DNA of 64,000 nt, taken from NCBI GenBank assembly GCA_033807775.1, contig CM066325.1, positions 17,417,301 to 17,481,300 of the forward strand, in the 5' to 3' direction. The notes below the pieces were generated by a model, which was not told the DNA's origin, did no database searches, and worked only from the letters and a program-made list of their open reading frames with translations. This document shows, in pieces, positions 31,355-42,376 of the stretch. The DNA is from Saussurea involucrata. Its lineage: Eukaryota > Streptophyta > Magnoliopsida > Asterales > Asteraceae. Position numbers and translations under genes: made by a program. The stretch's first letter is position 1, and the number at the start of each line of letters is the position of its first letter.

Positions 31355-34300
31355 TCTGTGTGTGCATGCAGGTTTCTGAGCACCATCAAATATGGTATCT
31401 AGATAGTGGGTGCTCACGCCACATGACGGGAAACAAATCTCTTCTCATCAACTATGTGTCTGGAAAGGGTCCATCTGTCACTTTTGGTGATAACTCTAAA
31501 GGCTACACCAAAGGTTATGGAACTCTCACAAATGGATCTGTCACTTTTAATAAAGTGGCATTTGTTGAAGGTCTCATGCATAATCTTCTCAGCATTAGCC
31601 AACTGTGTGATCTTGGATATAAAGTTATCTTTGAACTTTGTATTTGTACTGTTGTGGACAAAAACTTCAACGTGGTGTTATCTGGAAAAAGGATGGAAAA
31701 TGTCTATGTCATTGACATGGGACTGAGCAACAATTCATCAAATGTCTGCGTTGTGTCAGATGACTCATCCAAAAGGAACTGGTTGTGGCATAAACGTCTC
31801 TCTCATCTTAATTTCAAAACTCTCCACAAAATTTCAAATAAAGAGTTGGTGACTGGTATGCCAAAGCTGAATTTTGTCAAAGAAAAGCTGTGTGATGCAT
31901 GTGAAAAAGGGAAGCTCACCAAAACATCTTTCAAGACAAAGCAATGCTCTTCCATCACCCTTCCACTGCAGATGCTGCACATGGACCTATATGGACCTGT
32001 CAGCACTCCTAGTCTAGGAGGAAAAAGGTACATTCTTGTAATTGTTGATGAATTTACCAGATATACTTGGGTCTCTTTTCTCAGGTACAAAAGTGATGCT
32101 ACTGAAGAAATCATCAATTTTGTCAAGAAAAATGAAGTTCTGAATGGCCAACTTGTTCGGTCAGTAAGAAGTGATAATGGCACTGAATTCAGAAACAGTG
32201 CTCTTGAAGACTTCTTTACTGAGAAATGAATTTCTCAGAACTTTTCTGCAGTACGAACTCCACAGCAAAATGGAGTGGTGGAAAGGAAAAATAGAACTCT
32301 GTGTGAGGCTGCCAGATCCATGCTAAGTGAATCAAATCTACCTACCTATTTTTGGGTTGAAGCTGTTAATACTGCTTGCTTTACCCAAAATAGGTCAGTA
32401 ATCTCTAAAAGGCATGATAAAACCCCATATGAAGTTTTCCATGGCAGAAAACCAAATATTGGCTTTCTTCATGTGTTCGGCTGTGTGTGTTTTATTCTGA
32501 ATGATCGTGACAACCTTGGGAAGTTTGATCCCAAAGCTGATGAAGGAATTTTTGTTGGATACTCTCTTTCCTCCAAAGCATATCGTGTGTTCAACCTAAG
32601 GAGAAAATGCATTGATGAATCTATTCATGTCAAGTTTGATGATTTGAGATCCTCATCTCTTCCAAATGATGATGATGATGAACTACACAGATGGATCTCC
32701 TCATGCATCGGTAATGCTCCCCAAACCAACTCCACCGATGCTTCTCCCATTCCATTGAACCCACCAATTCCTTCTACCGAAAATAATCAAGTTGGGTCAT
32801 CCTCTATATCTCCCACCGAAATTGACCATGTCGCCACCGATGTACCTTTTCCCACCGACGCACATCCCTCCACCGATCCCATATCGTCCACCGATCCCAT
32901 TGCCTCACACCGAACCTCTGATCCCACTACTTCTTCACCCCAAACACAAAACATTCCACCACCTTTACCTCCTGCAACCAAATGGACCAAGGATCACCCA
33001 ATAGATCAAATCATCGGTGATCAACAAGCAGGTGTTCAAACACGTAGAGGAATTGGAAATATTTGTCTCTATGTGAATTTCCTCTCTCTTATTGAACCCA
33101 AAAAGATTGATGAAGCTCTAGCAGATCCTTGTTGGATCACTGCCATGCAAGAAGAGCTTTCTCAATTTGAGAGAAACAAAGTTTGGAGATTGGTCCCCAG
33201 ACCCCGAAAGAAGACAATAATTGGAACCAAATGGATCTTCGGGAATAAAATGGATGAAGATGGTACAGTTATCAGAAACAAGGCCAGACTAGTAGCTCAA
33301 GGATACAGACAGGAAGAGGGCATTGACTATGATGAAACATTTGCCCCTGTTGCAAGACTTGAAGCTATAAGAATCTTTCTGGCTCATGCTGCCTACCGAA
33401 ATTTTAGGGTCTTTCAAATGGATGTTAAAAGTGCCTTCCTCAATGGGGAACTTGCAGAGGAAGTCTATGTGAAACAACCTCCTGGCTTTGAAGACCCAGC
33501 TCATCCAGACTATGTGTACAGACTTGACAAGGCTCTTTATGGTCTCAAGCAAGCTCCTCGTGCTTGGTATGACACTCTTGCCAACTTCCTTCTAAAGCAT
33601 GGATATTCCAGAGGTAAAATCGACAACACTCTCTTCATCAAGGAAACCTCAGGTAATCTCATTCTTGTCCAAATCTATGTTGATGACATCATCTTTGGTG
33701 CCACTGATGAATCACTTTGTGATGAGTTTGCTTCTCTCATGATGAGTGAATATGAGATGAGCATGATGGGAGAGCTTACATTCTTTTTGGGCCTTCAGGT
33801 CAAACAAACTTCAGAAGGAATTTTTATAAACCAAAGTAAATATATTCGTGACCTTCTGAAGAAATTCAACTTTCTAGATAGCTCTCCTATGAAAACTCCC
33901 ATGGCACCACCTTTGAAACTCAATGCTGATCCTAAAGGTGAATTTGTGGACATTACCCTTTATCGAGGAATGATTGGTTCTCTTCTGTACTTAACTGCTA
34001 GCAGACCGGACATTATGTTTGCTACTTGTCTATGTGCACGTTATCAGGCCAATCCTAAAGAATCACATTTAAAGGCTGTAAAACGGATTTTTCGGTATCT
34101 CAAGGGTACCTTGCACTTGGGTCTTTGGTATCCCAAAGACTCAGATTTTGAACTAATTGGGTATTCAGATTCAGATTATGCAGGTTCCCAGATTGATAGA
34201 AAGAGTACTACAGGAAGCTGCCAACTTCTTGGTGGTAAATTGGTAAGTTGGTCCAGCAAGAAACAAAACTCTGTGTCAACCTCTACTGCTGAGGCTGAAT

Positions 34301-34623
34301 ATGTAGCTGCTGGAAGCTGTTGTGCTCAGATCCTGTGGATGAGAAACCAACTCAGGGACTACGATCAATTCTTTTCTAAAGTCCCAATTCTGTGTGATAA
34401 TTCCAGTGCAATAGCTATTGCAAACAATCATGTTCTTCACTCCAGATCTAAACACATAGATATCAAGTATCACTTCATCAGGGACCACATTTCCAAAGGT
34501 GACATTGAGCTGCACTTCATTTCCACCGATTTGCAACTTGCTGATTTATTTACTAAACCCCTTGATGAAACCAGGTTCAACTTTCTGATAAGTGAACTTG
34601 GAATGTGCAATCTACAAGAATAA
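31336..34623 (+). pseudogene. pol: Sirevirus pol (PR-IN-RT-RH)
   Basis: Pol lies one frame away from gag. Protease motif WYLDSGCSRHMTG is at 31391. It is followed by the GAG-pre-integrase His/Cys region (HKRLSHLN…CDACEKGK), integrase Asp residues in MDLYGP and RSDNGTEF, and the Glu region after QQNGVVERKNR (32270). The RT has KSAFLNGEL and the catalytic YVDDIIFG (33677). RNase H has DSDYAGS and ends ADLFTKPLDETRF. A single in-frame TGA at 32227, at a position normally Gly, interrupts integrase; otherwise the frame is open to the stop at 34621. The gag-pol junction holds a stop at 31352 and a frame change within about 30 bp, where Sireviruses normally use recoding or readthrough; here it may be natural or a later lesion. 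Confidence 0.88.
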
Positions 34624-34626
34624 AAT

Positions 34627-35000
34627 GTGTTTTTATTCTCCACCGATCTCACATCGGTGGACAAACTTCTTTGTGCTTCTACACCGATTTCATCTCTACC
34701 GAAATCCTTACCCCGATATCACACTTTCTTCCCTTACCACCGAAACATCAATTCGGTGGAAACATTCCAGAGTAATTCCACCGACACACCCCTCCACCGA
34801 AATCTCTTGTCACATAATTCGGTGGAAACTTCCAACACCGAAGGTCTTCTCCATTCTTCCACCAAAGAAAATTTCGGTGGTATCCTTTCGTCTAGCCCTT
34901 CCACCGAAATTCAAGTCTCACACCGACTCTCCATCATCGGTGAGACTTCGGTACTGTGTCCACCGAATTATCACCGATTTCTTTTCTTCTTATCCAATTC
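34627..35000 (+). promoter_or_regulatory. CACCGA/TCGGTG-saturated spacer between pol and ORF3
   Basis: Fifteen copies of CACCGA or its complement TCGGTG lie in about 340 bp (34641-34980), often as opposed pairs that form hairpins (for example CACCGATCTCACATCGGTG). Chance expectation is well below one. The same hexamer recurs in pol's linker at 32730-32910, throughout ORF3 and 11 times in the LTR at 38798-39223. Function is unknown; a protein-binding or RNA-structure role is inference. Confidence 0.85.
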
Positions 35001-35251
35001 ATTTCCCCATGCCTTCTTGAGTCCACAAATCCCTAAAAGATGTCAGTGATGTGAGACCTTTCCCCTTCCAGCCGTTTTTGTCCCAACTCCCCAAAAACAA
35101 TCATCATTACCTTTTTCCTTTTTAAATCTACCTTCTCTCACCTCTATATATACTCATAACCCCTAAACTTTTCCCTCTCATTTCTTTCACACGAAACCTG
35201 CAACCCTTCTTCTCTCTTACCTCTCTCTAAAAACCTTCGATACCCATTTCA

Positions 35252-38200
35252 ATGGCATCCTCCAGATCTGCTGTTCCCACTCGATTCGAAGACCTCAAGT
35301 TCAATGCATGCAATCACGTTGCCCGCTTCGATTCCGACTCATCTCATCCAGAGTTCTCTACGGTAACCAAGTTTCTCACCCGATCTCCTCTCCTCCATGC
35401 TTTCACCTGCAACCCTAAAATGAGCAAAATGCTCATTGGACAGTTTTGGTTAACCTGTGTGTACGATCCCTCAAACGAAACCATTCACGCCTCCATTCTT
35501 TCCAATGAAGAAGGTGATCACGACCTTACCTTTGGGGTCGATGATGTTCGCCTAGCTCTCAAAATCCAAGCCTTTCCTCAATATGATGATTTACATGTCG
35601 ATAACATATTTGAAGACGTTGTTCAAACTCTTGGCTATGTTATTGATGATTCATCTAAAAAGGGCCCCGGCACTCTCCTTCGAAGCAGAATGGGCGGCAT
35701 ATGGAATTTTTTCTTTGCCCATATTATCCATTGTCTCTCTCGCAAGACTAGTGGGCACGATCAATCGCCGTCATATATCACGAAGCTCGCTCATGCCCTC
35801 ATCTTTCAAAGGAAAGTTGACTTCGCTCAATACTTCTTTTCTGAACTTGTCGAGGTAATCCAACATCCCAAGAAATGCTATGTTGCATATCCTCGTTTCA
35901 TCTCGATGATCATTCAACATAAACTTGCTAAAGCTTTGGATACCGATCGCAACTCATCTACTCCACGATTCACATATGACTGGTCGTCTCCACTCGTTGG
36001 CACCAAAACTCTAAATGTTAAACCGCTCGCAACCGATCGCCATTTACGACCAGGTATGATTTCTTTTGCTCTCTCTCCCGAACTACATTGGGGTGATGCG
36101 GAAATTCCCGGGTTTCGTCACCTGGAAATTCCCGAGGTCACTCCAAATGTCGTGGCCACTTCGCCCCGTCCTCGAGTAAAGTCCGGTGGCGCTAAAAAGA
36201 AACAACTAAAGGCCACTGACACCTCCGCACCCGCTTCTAGAACCACGCCAACGAGAGAACCCTCAACGGCTTCCCCGGTTCAAAAACCTTCTAAGCGGAG
36301 GCACTCTTCATCCCCCCCGAAATCTTCTCTAAAAAGATCTCGGGTACCTTTGGCTGAACCATCCCATTCTAGGGAATTTGTTAAGCCCACAACCGACTTC
36401 TCTGGTCTCTCAAAAGACCACAGTTGTAGAAAAGGAAGTCCCTACATTTGCCTCTTCACCCACTTCTTCGGGTAAAAGAGATGACTTCGAGCCCTCTTCC
36501 CTCGAAGGAGTAGATTTGACACTACACAGCCTTTCACCCGGTCAGTTTATGATCGATGATGATGTACAACCCAATCAGGGTCCCCCCCCATTACATCCCC
36601 CCCCCAAGAGACTTCTTTGATTTTCTTTTGGAGGACACTGATTCTTCCCGAATCATCCCGTCCGCCGACGAAAATCCCACCGAGACTCCCTCACCAGAAC
36701 ATCAGGATTCTCCTCGGAGATCTCCTACTCCACACCGATCGCCTACCCCGCAAAGATCACCAACACCGTTTCTGAAGGATTCTCCACCACCGAGAATTCT
36801 CTATCCCAATGAGTTAGCAGTTTTCCTCCCACATCGGCCTACAGAAACTGATCCCCTACGCTACCGATGTTCTTTCCCAGAAATCGGTGGTTATGTTTCC
36901 ACACACCATGGCCAACACTCTACTTTTCTACAATCTACAATTTCTTTGATCTCCCAGGCCAACTCTAGAATTTCAACTCTTGAGACTAAGTTGCCTCAAA
37001 TTCTTTTCAACGCCATCACCGATGCCCTTAAACCAATAAATGAATCCCTTGATACTTTGTCTTCAAAGGTGGCATCCCTCACAAAGGCCTCCACCACCGA
37101 TAAATCTGAATGGGAAATGAGCTTGGGTGATTTCTCTCTGGTTCCCGATTATATGTCTACAAGCTTGGCCTCTCTTCACTCCAAATTCGATAAAGTATTT
37201 TATGAGATGGGTTTTAAGCTTCCGGCTGTTGCTGAGGGGGAGAAAACCACTACTACACCAAGAAAACTTCCCACTCTCAAGAAATCTACCAGCAACAAGC
37301 CTCCACCGAAAACCCCTTCTCCACCGAAAGCATCGCCACCACCGAAATCACCTCAAAACTCACCAATTCATACAGGCACCACCGAATCCATTTCTTCACC
37401 GAAAAACAAAATCCCTAAGATCGTGGAAGTGATTGCATCATCTGAGGGGGAGCAATCGAGCAAAGCTCCCAAAGATAAAGGAAAGAAGGTAATTTCGGCC
37501 GAAGACTTGGCAAAGGAAGAAAAGAAGAAGAAAGAATTGGCTAAGTATGGGGCAAGACCTGAAGGTGCTGAAACTCTAAAACTCAAGCCTCCTCCTCAAA
37601 CAACTTTCACCGATCTCAGCCTTTCCCCTCAAGAAATTGAGGAAGCTAAACTTGCCCAAATAGATTTGGATAAATCTAAAGCTCTATCCATGAAAGTTGC
37701 CGAAGAAGAAGCCGCCAAAGTGAAGTCCACTGATGCCATCCAAACTCAAAAATCGGTACTAAGTGCATTTGAAGAAGAAAAGAACGAAGAAATTGCCTGG
37801 TACAAAAGAACCATGCACCACCGAATGAGCTCAGCCACAATCACAAGTGCCAAAATTGCTACTTCCAGAGTCAACCCAAAGGATATCAGGCTAATCATTA
37901 ACAGAGATGATGGTTCGTTGAAAATCTTGACAGATGTCCACCTCAAGAATTTCGGCCTCACTGAATGGTTCGAAATTTCTCAACATCTTGTCAAAAGTCC
38001 AAACCCGAAGAAGGACACATTCATCAAATGCATTGAAGGTTTGATGGATAGGATGAAGGAGATCAAAAGAAAACACAACATCATCCTTTCCTCCGATGAA
38101 AGGGCCAAACTTCAATCAATGAAAGAAGACATTCGGGTTCCCAAAGTCAAGAATCCCATAGACAAAGTATTCAAAGAGATGGCATCTGAAGGAAAGATTC

Positions 38201-38460
38201 CAAATGTCATCAACCTGAATCTATCCCTTCCTACCTCGGTACCACATCCCTCTACAACTCTGAGCCTTGCACCGATTCCGGGGCTTTACTTCAATGATGG
38301 TTTCGGTCGAAGATCCTTCTTCAGATTTGCTCAGATTTCCATTGCCGATACTCTGTTCCTTCAAGGTATCTACAACCTATTTCCTTACATTCCCGAAGCT
38401 CAACCCTTCTTCAAAAATGTGACGGATGAAATTAAACGGAGGCAAACCACCGAGAAATAG
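35252..38460 (+). pseudogene. Sirevirus third ORF ('env-like' position), two frameshifts
   Basis: A product of roughly 1,070 residues is spread over three frames: 35252 to about 36400, then about 36400-36590, then about 36590-38460. The second shift lies in two C-runs at 36581-36607, a likely slippage site. The N-terminal ~270 residues look globular (LTRSPLLHAFTC, then GQFWLTCVYD). The centre is Pro/Ser-rich with SPTPHRSPTPQ and PPPKASPPPKSP repeats. The rest is Lys/Glu-rich and probably coiled coil (AEDLAKEEKKKKELAKYG). The position after pol is that of the so-called env-like ORF of Sireviruses, but I see no signal peptide, no transmembrane segment and no fusion peptide, so a membrane role is not supported by the sequence. 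Codon frames are otherwise open, so the protein was once under selection. Confidence 0.7.
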
Positions 38461-38755
38461 GTTCTCTCTTTTCCTTGGGTACTTGTAAAGAGTTTGTTTC
38501 TCATTTTGTAAAAATGTACGAGAAAACTTATCTTAATACAAGTATCTCTCTATTTGAATTTTTTTTCGGTACATATCCTTACTTTCATTTACTTGTAAAT
38601 ACTGTACATAGTATACATACTCATACAAAAAGAAAAAGATCAAAAAGAACAAAAAGAATGGTCTTTGTGAAAAGAACCCAAAAAGAGTAAAAAGGGTCAA
38701 AATGCACTTTACTTTTCAATACTCTTAAATATTCTAAGAAAGGAGCTCAAATTCA

Positions 38756-38768
38756 AATAGGGGGAGAT
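38756..38768 (+). other. Polypurine tract of Sirevirus
   Basis: AAATAGGGGGAGAT directly precedes the TGTTGGG start of the 3' LTR; it primes plus-strand DNA synthesis. Confidence 0.85.
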
Positions 38769-39785
38769 TGTTGGGTCACCAAGGATTTGAAATTGACTCA
38801 CCGATGTTTTCCCTAAAAATCCTACTTAGAATATTTTAGTTTGGTTCTTTGAATGACTTGTACAAAATAGCAAATGTTCGATGAAGTCGAAGATCAACCG
38901 AAACCAAGCTTGAAGACTCACTACTTGTGGAAAATAGAAGACTCTTCTCAACAAACAAACAAGTCATCACCACCGAATTGTCTTCACAATTTCGGTGGCC
39001 ATCATCACCACCGAATTGTCTTCACAATTTTGGTGGCCTTCATCTCCACCGAAGTAGCTCTCATTTTTCGGTGAACTTCCTCCACCGAAAAAACCTTCAG
39101 ATTCGGTGAACAGCTTCCACCGATATGCTTCTTAAACTCGGTAGGAACTTTGTAGAAATGGTACTTCTTTGCAGATGGTTATATATTCTTGACAATATTA
39201 TCGGTGGAACTCTTTCGGTGATATTGTCTTGAATACTCATAAAGAAGATCATTTATTTCGGGACAAAATCTGATACAAGGCAAAAGTAACATTTTGTCTT
39301 ATTATCTTTTTAGAAGATGTCCTTTCAGCATGGCTTCTATTCCTGGTTTCAAGAAAAAGGTGATAGTGACTTATCAGCTTTTTAGAAGTCCACTGGTACT
39401 TTTCCAAAGACCATTGGTACGTTGCAAGTGACTTGAGGATAATAGTACCATGCATTTAATGCTCAGTACCTTATCCTCACTATAAAAGGAAGATGAAGAC
39501 TCCATGCAAATTACGCTTTCTGGATTTCTCTCAGTGCAAGATTTTCATATTGCTTGATAACCTTATAGCTTTGCTCTTAGTGTTCTCTGCTGTTTTGTTT
39601 AGTATACTTTGTGAAAGATTGTTAGAATAGTTTATATGTTCTTTTTCGCAACAGTCTTTAAGTTTCTTTGTGTAATTCTAGTTGAAAGATTTTCAATAAA
39701 AGAATTAAAATTGTGAAAATTTTGAGTATTGTATTCAACCCCCCCCCCCCTTCTACAATACTTGTTAAGCCATCTAGGACTAACA
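38769..39785 (+). repeat. Sirevirus 3' LTR
   Basis: 1,017 bp from TGTTGGGTCACC to CTAGGACTAACA. U3 contains 11 CACCGA/TCGGTG hexamers. A TATA box (ACTATAAAAGG, about 39481) sits before the likely transcription start, and AATAAAAG at about 39697 is a candidate polyadenylation signal. A run of about 12 C follows at 39739. The LTR abuts copy B of the segmental duplication at 39786. Confidence 0.85.
39478..39492 (+). promoter_or_regulatory. LTR TATA box
   Basis: CACTATAAAAGGAAG within the Sirevirus LTR, about 260 bp before the C-run near its end; the only good TATA match in the LTR. Confidence 0.6.
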
Positions 39786-40638
39786 GTTTTCTCATAATCG
39801 AAGATTGATTATATTGGTTTGATATATATACTATATATACTCATTGGATTTATCATTTTTATTATGTTATATAAACACATACTATATATAAAAGAACTTA
39901 TATTAAACACTTGGGGTTGGGGCCGGGGTCGGGTTTGGGAGGTATCCCCATCCCCGGTTAACAAATTCGGGGATTCCCCATCCCCGGTCAACTCGGGGAT
40001 TCCCCGGTCAAACCAGGTTCGGGTGTCGGATCCCCGTCGGGGACGGGGTTTTTTTGTCATCTCTACCACGACGTCCAGCTTGAAATTCCTCCCTCTAATC
40101 AATACCGTCGTGCATAAGAATGCATAAATGAACACATAGATTAAGGCATAGAGATAATCCCTCCATCTCTAAAAAACCACAATTTGATTTCAGATGTCAA
40201 ACATGCACGTAGCTAGTTTTTTTAAACTAATTTGTTTCTGTAGCCATTTCGATACTCAACATTATTTTGTAATGAAGTTTAAATTTAGATAGAATTATGT
40301 TGAAAAGTCAATAATAATCCAAATCCTTAAGTTAAAGTGAAGCAAACCCTAAATCAAGATTAGTGATTAGATAGACCACTTTTTCGACATGCCCATGGTT
40401 CTGCAGATGATGAGTTCTATATATGGCTAATTATTCTCCTGTAACATCCAAGCCAATTGGTGAAAAGCAAGATTATAGCTCCAAATGAATCAAAAGGAAC
40501 AATGAGACATACAATCCATGATAAGACACAACAATGGAAATGACCAACTACACTATTAAATTTCATGTTCTTTTTGGGAAAGGTGTCCTAGGCTATGCGT
40601 AGACTAATCCCATGGCAAATTATGACGACATCAGCCCT

Positions 40639-40847
40639 GATTATGCCTCAGTGGCCACAATTGTTGTGTACGCCTGAATTCGAACACTGGGCAGATTGGG
40701 TATTCCACCACATCCCCAGGGCCTTAACCAGTACGCCACAACCCTTGTGGTTTATTAAATTTCATGTTAGAATGACATGATATTGATCCATGGCCACCGA
40801 CAACATTTAAAAACAGATACTAGTTAGAATGACAATCAATTAACCCT
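40639..40847 (-). mobile_element. tRNA-like SINE-type insertion in copy B
   Basis: These 209 bp are absent from copy A and flanked by CCCT on both sides. On the minus strand an A-box-like TGGCGTACTGG (about 40728-40738) and B-box-like GTTCGAATTC (about 40675-40684) are spaced as in a tRNA-derived promoter. There is no A-tail and the TSD is only 4 bp, so the class is uncertain. The left ~100 bp (plus) are the tRNA-like part; the rest is unrecognised. Confidence 0.5.
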
Positions 40848-41215
40848 AAAAGAGAATTGAAATAATTAATAGGAAATTAGCTAGATATGTTTACAACTAG
40901 AATAAGTGAAATGATATTGATCTCATAAGTTCTTTACTCAAAAGGGTCAAATACTTTTCCAAAGTATATATGGTGTCATGAAATCAAATTAGTGCTTATA
41001 TGGCATGATTGAAGCAAGGAAAGCATTATAACCTTTTAAGATCTGATTTATTGAAGAGATATGTTGGGTATTTTCTTGAAAGTGGCATTAAATTCAAAGT
41101 TGATGCATTTAATGAAAGTTGTTGTCTGGACATTTTCAGGCGTCCACAATGGTTTTTTATCGGGTATTCGCGATAAATGTTTCTTGCCCGCACAATACTT
41201 AAAACTGTCAAAAGT

Positions 41216-41325
41216 TAGACCTTTTTATTTTCCATTTTTTTTCATATTGAAAAAGTATAAAGAACGGGAGGTGTGGAGTTTTTTATCATCCTGGCGCCGA
41301 GCTATTTTTCCACAGGACCTCCCCT
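41216..41325 (-). pseudogene. rrn5: Plastid 5S rRNA fragment, duplicate copy
   Basis: Second copy of the plastid-derived insert at 27175-27288. The rRNA part differs from copy A by substitutions at 'ctggcgCcgag' and 'tttccAcagg'. Confidence 0.65.
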
Positions 41326-41761
41326 AAACTTTTCAGAAATATCAGTTTTAGGTGTCTGCATGCGGTTGGATGTGTGAAATTTTCATATCTATCATTTAAA
41401 CTAAAGTTTTTTCCTTCTTTTCAAGCACAACCTCCTCAGCGTTCACCATATACTTTTATGCCCTGGTTTCACCAACATTCAACATAAACATTTCCATCCA
41501 AGAATCACTTTACATCGCGAGCGTTCATCATTGATTATCTGTACACTTGTAAGAGATTTATTTATTTATTTTTATGTGAGTGAGATCCAGATTACCTCTT
41601 GCTAAAGCAAAAAGAAAAATTCATTGTGCACCAAGGTTTAAGTTTTTACCATAAAGAACATGATTACTGGACTATATATAGTCTTAATAACAAAGTTTGC
41701 TTAATTACCTTTCTCATTAATTTCTTAGCTTTAAATTCCATGCGTAGTTTTAAACTGTACG

Positions 41762-42044
41762 CACGTCTTGTATTTCAAACAAAAATTAAATAGCGACATA
41801 TACACAACCTTCTAGGCAATCTACCTCCTACTCACTTCTAACTTGGATCACTTCTTGCTCGCTTAGCCCTAGCTCAGATAGGTTTGCACGCGATTTAGCG
41901 GTGTAACTATTAAATTTTTCTTTAGCTTCCATTACAAAACAGATAGTTTTTTCCGACGAGCAAATCCGTCTGAAATGGACAACAGCGGCGGATTTCCGGC
42001 GGATTCGGCTGTCGACAGTCCCCGCGCTAGATAGATAATACACG
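41762..42044. other. Unrecognised spacer
   Basis: Phrases such as 'ttccgacgagcaaatccgtc' and 'ggcggatttccggcggattc' resemble subterminal repeats of CACTA-type elements, but no end is seen. Confidence 0.3.
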
Positions 42045-42235
42045 ATGATGAATAATACATTCAGGATGAATAATACATTCATGATGAATAATACATTCAT
42101 GATGAATAATACAACATTCAAGGTGAATAATACACGATTCGTGTTTAATAATACATGAATCAGGAATTCGTGTATTATTCATCTTGAATGTTGTATTATT
42201 CATTTTGAATACTGTGTTATTCGTCATGAATAGTG
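42045..42235. repeat. GATGAATAATACATTCAT minisatellite with inverted half
   Basis: Four to five 18-bp units in plus orientation are followed by complementary units ('tgtattattcatcttgaatg'), so the whole can fold into a long hairpin. Confidence 0.8.
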
Positions 42236-42376
42236 AATGAACGTTCCCATTTGTTATTCATACTGAATATGGACACCAAGAAACGTGCATACATATTCAT
42301 ATTGAATATAACACAAACATAGCATTTCACATAAAAACAGTTAAAATGAAGAAAAAACTATATCGAGATGGATGTC

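Larger units (their letters stand above)
28721..39785 (+). mobile_element. Sirevirus (Ty1/Copia) retrotransposon, 5'-truncated
   Basis: Order is gag, pol (protease, integrase, RT, RNase H), a long third ORF, a PPT (38756-38767, AAATAGGGGGAGA) and a 1,017-bp 3' LTR (38769-39785). Copia order, size, an extended gag with two zinc knuckles, and a large ORF after pol place it with Sireviruses. There is no 5' LTR or primer-binding site: sequence before 28721 is unrelated. All reading frames carry stops or frameshifts, so the copy is dead. Confidence 0.85.
39786..41761 (+). repeat. Segmental duplication, copy B (filled-site version)
   Basis: Starts GTTTTCTCATAATCG directly after the LTR and follows copy A (25941-27729) to 'aaactgtacg'. 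It includes the right part of hAT element 3 (39786-40065), the plastid 5S fragment (41216-41325) and one extra insertion at 40639-40847. GTTTT is the predicted Sirevirus TSD; its partner on the 5' side has been lost. Confidence 0.9.

Noticed and set aside
35583..35858. 91-residue open frame in another frame of ORF3
   Set aside because: Shadow of the Sirevirus third ORF.
39809..40135. Overlapping open frames on both strands
   Set aside because: They cover the hAT remnant's palindromic GC-rich end in copy B; no protein family resemblance.
41828..42227. Repetitive open frames (MNVLFI and IHHECI repeats)
   Set aside because: Translations of the 18-bp minisatellite on the minus strand.
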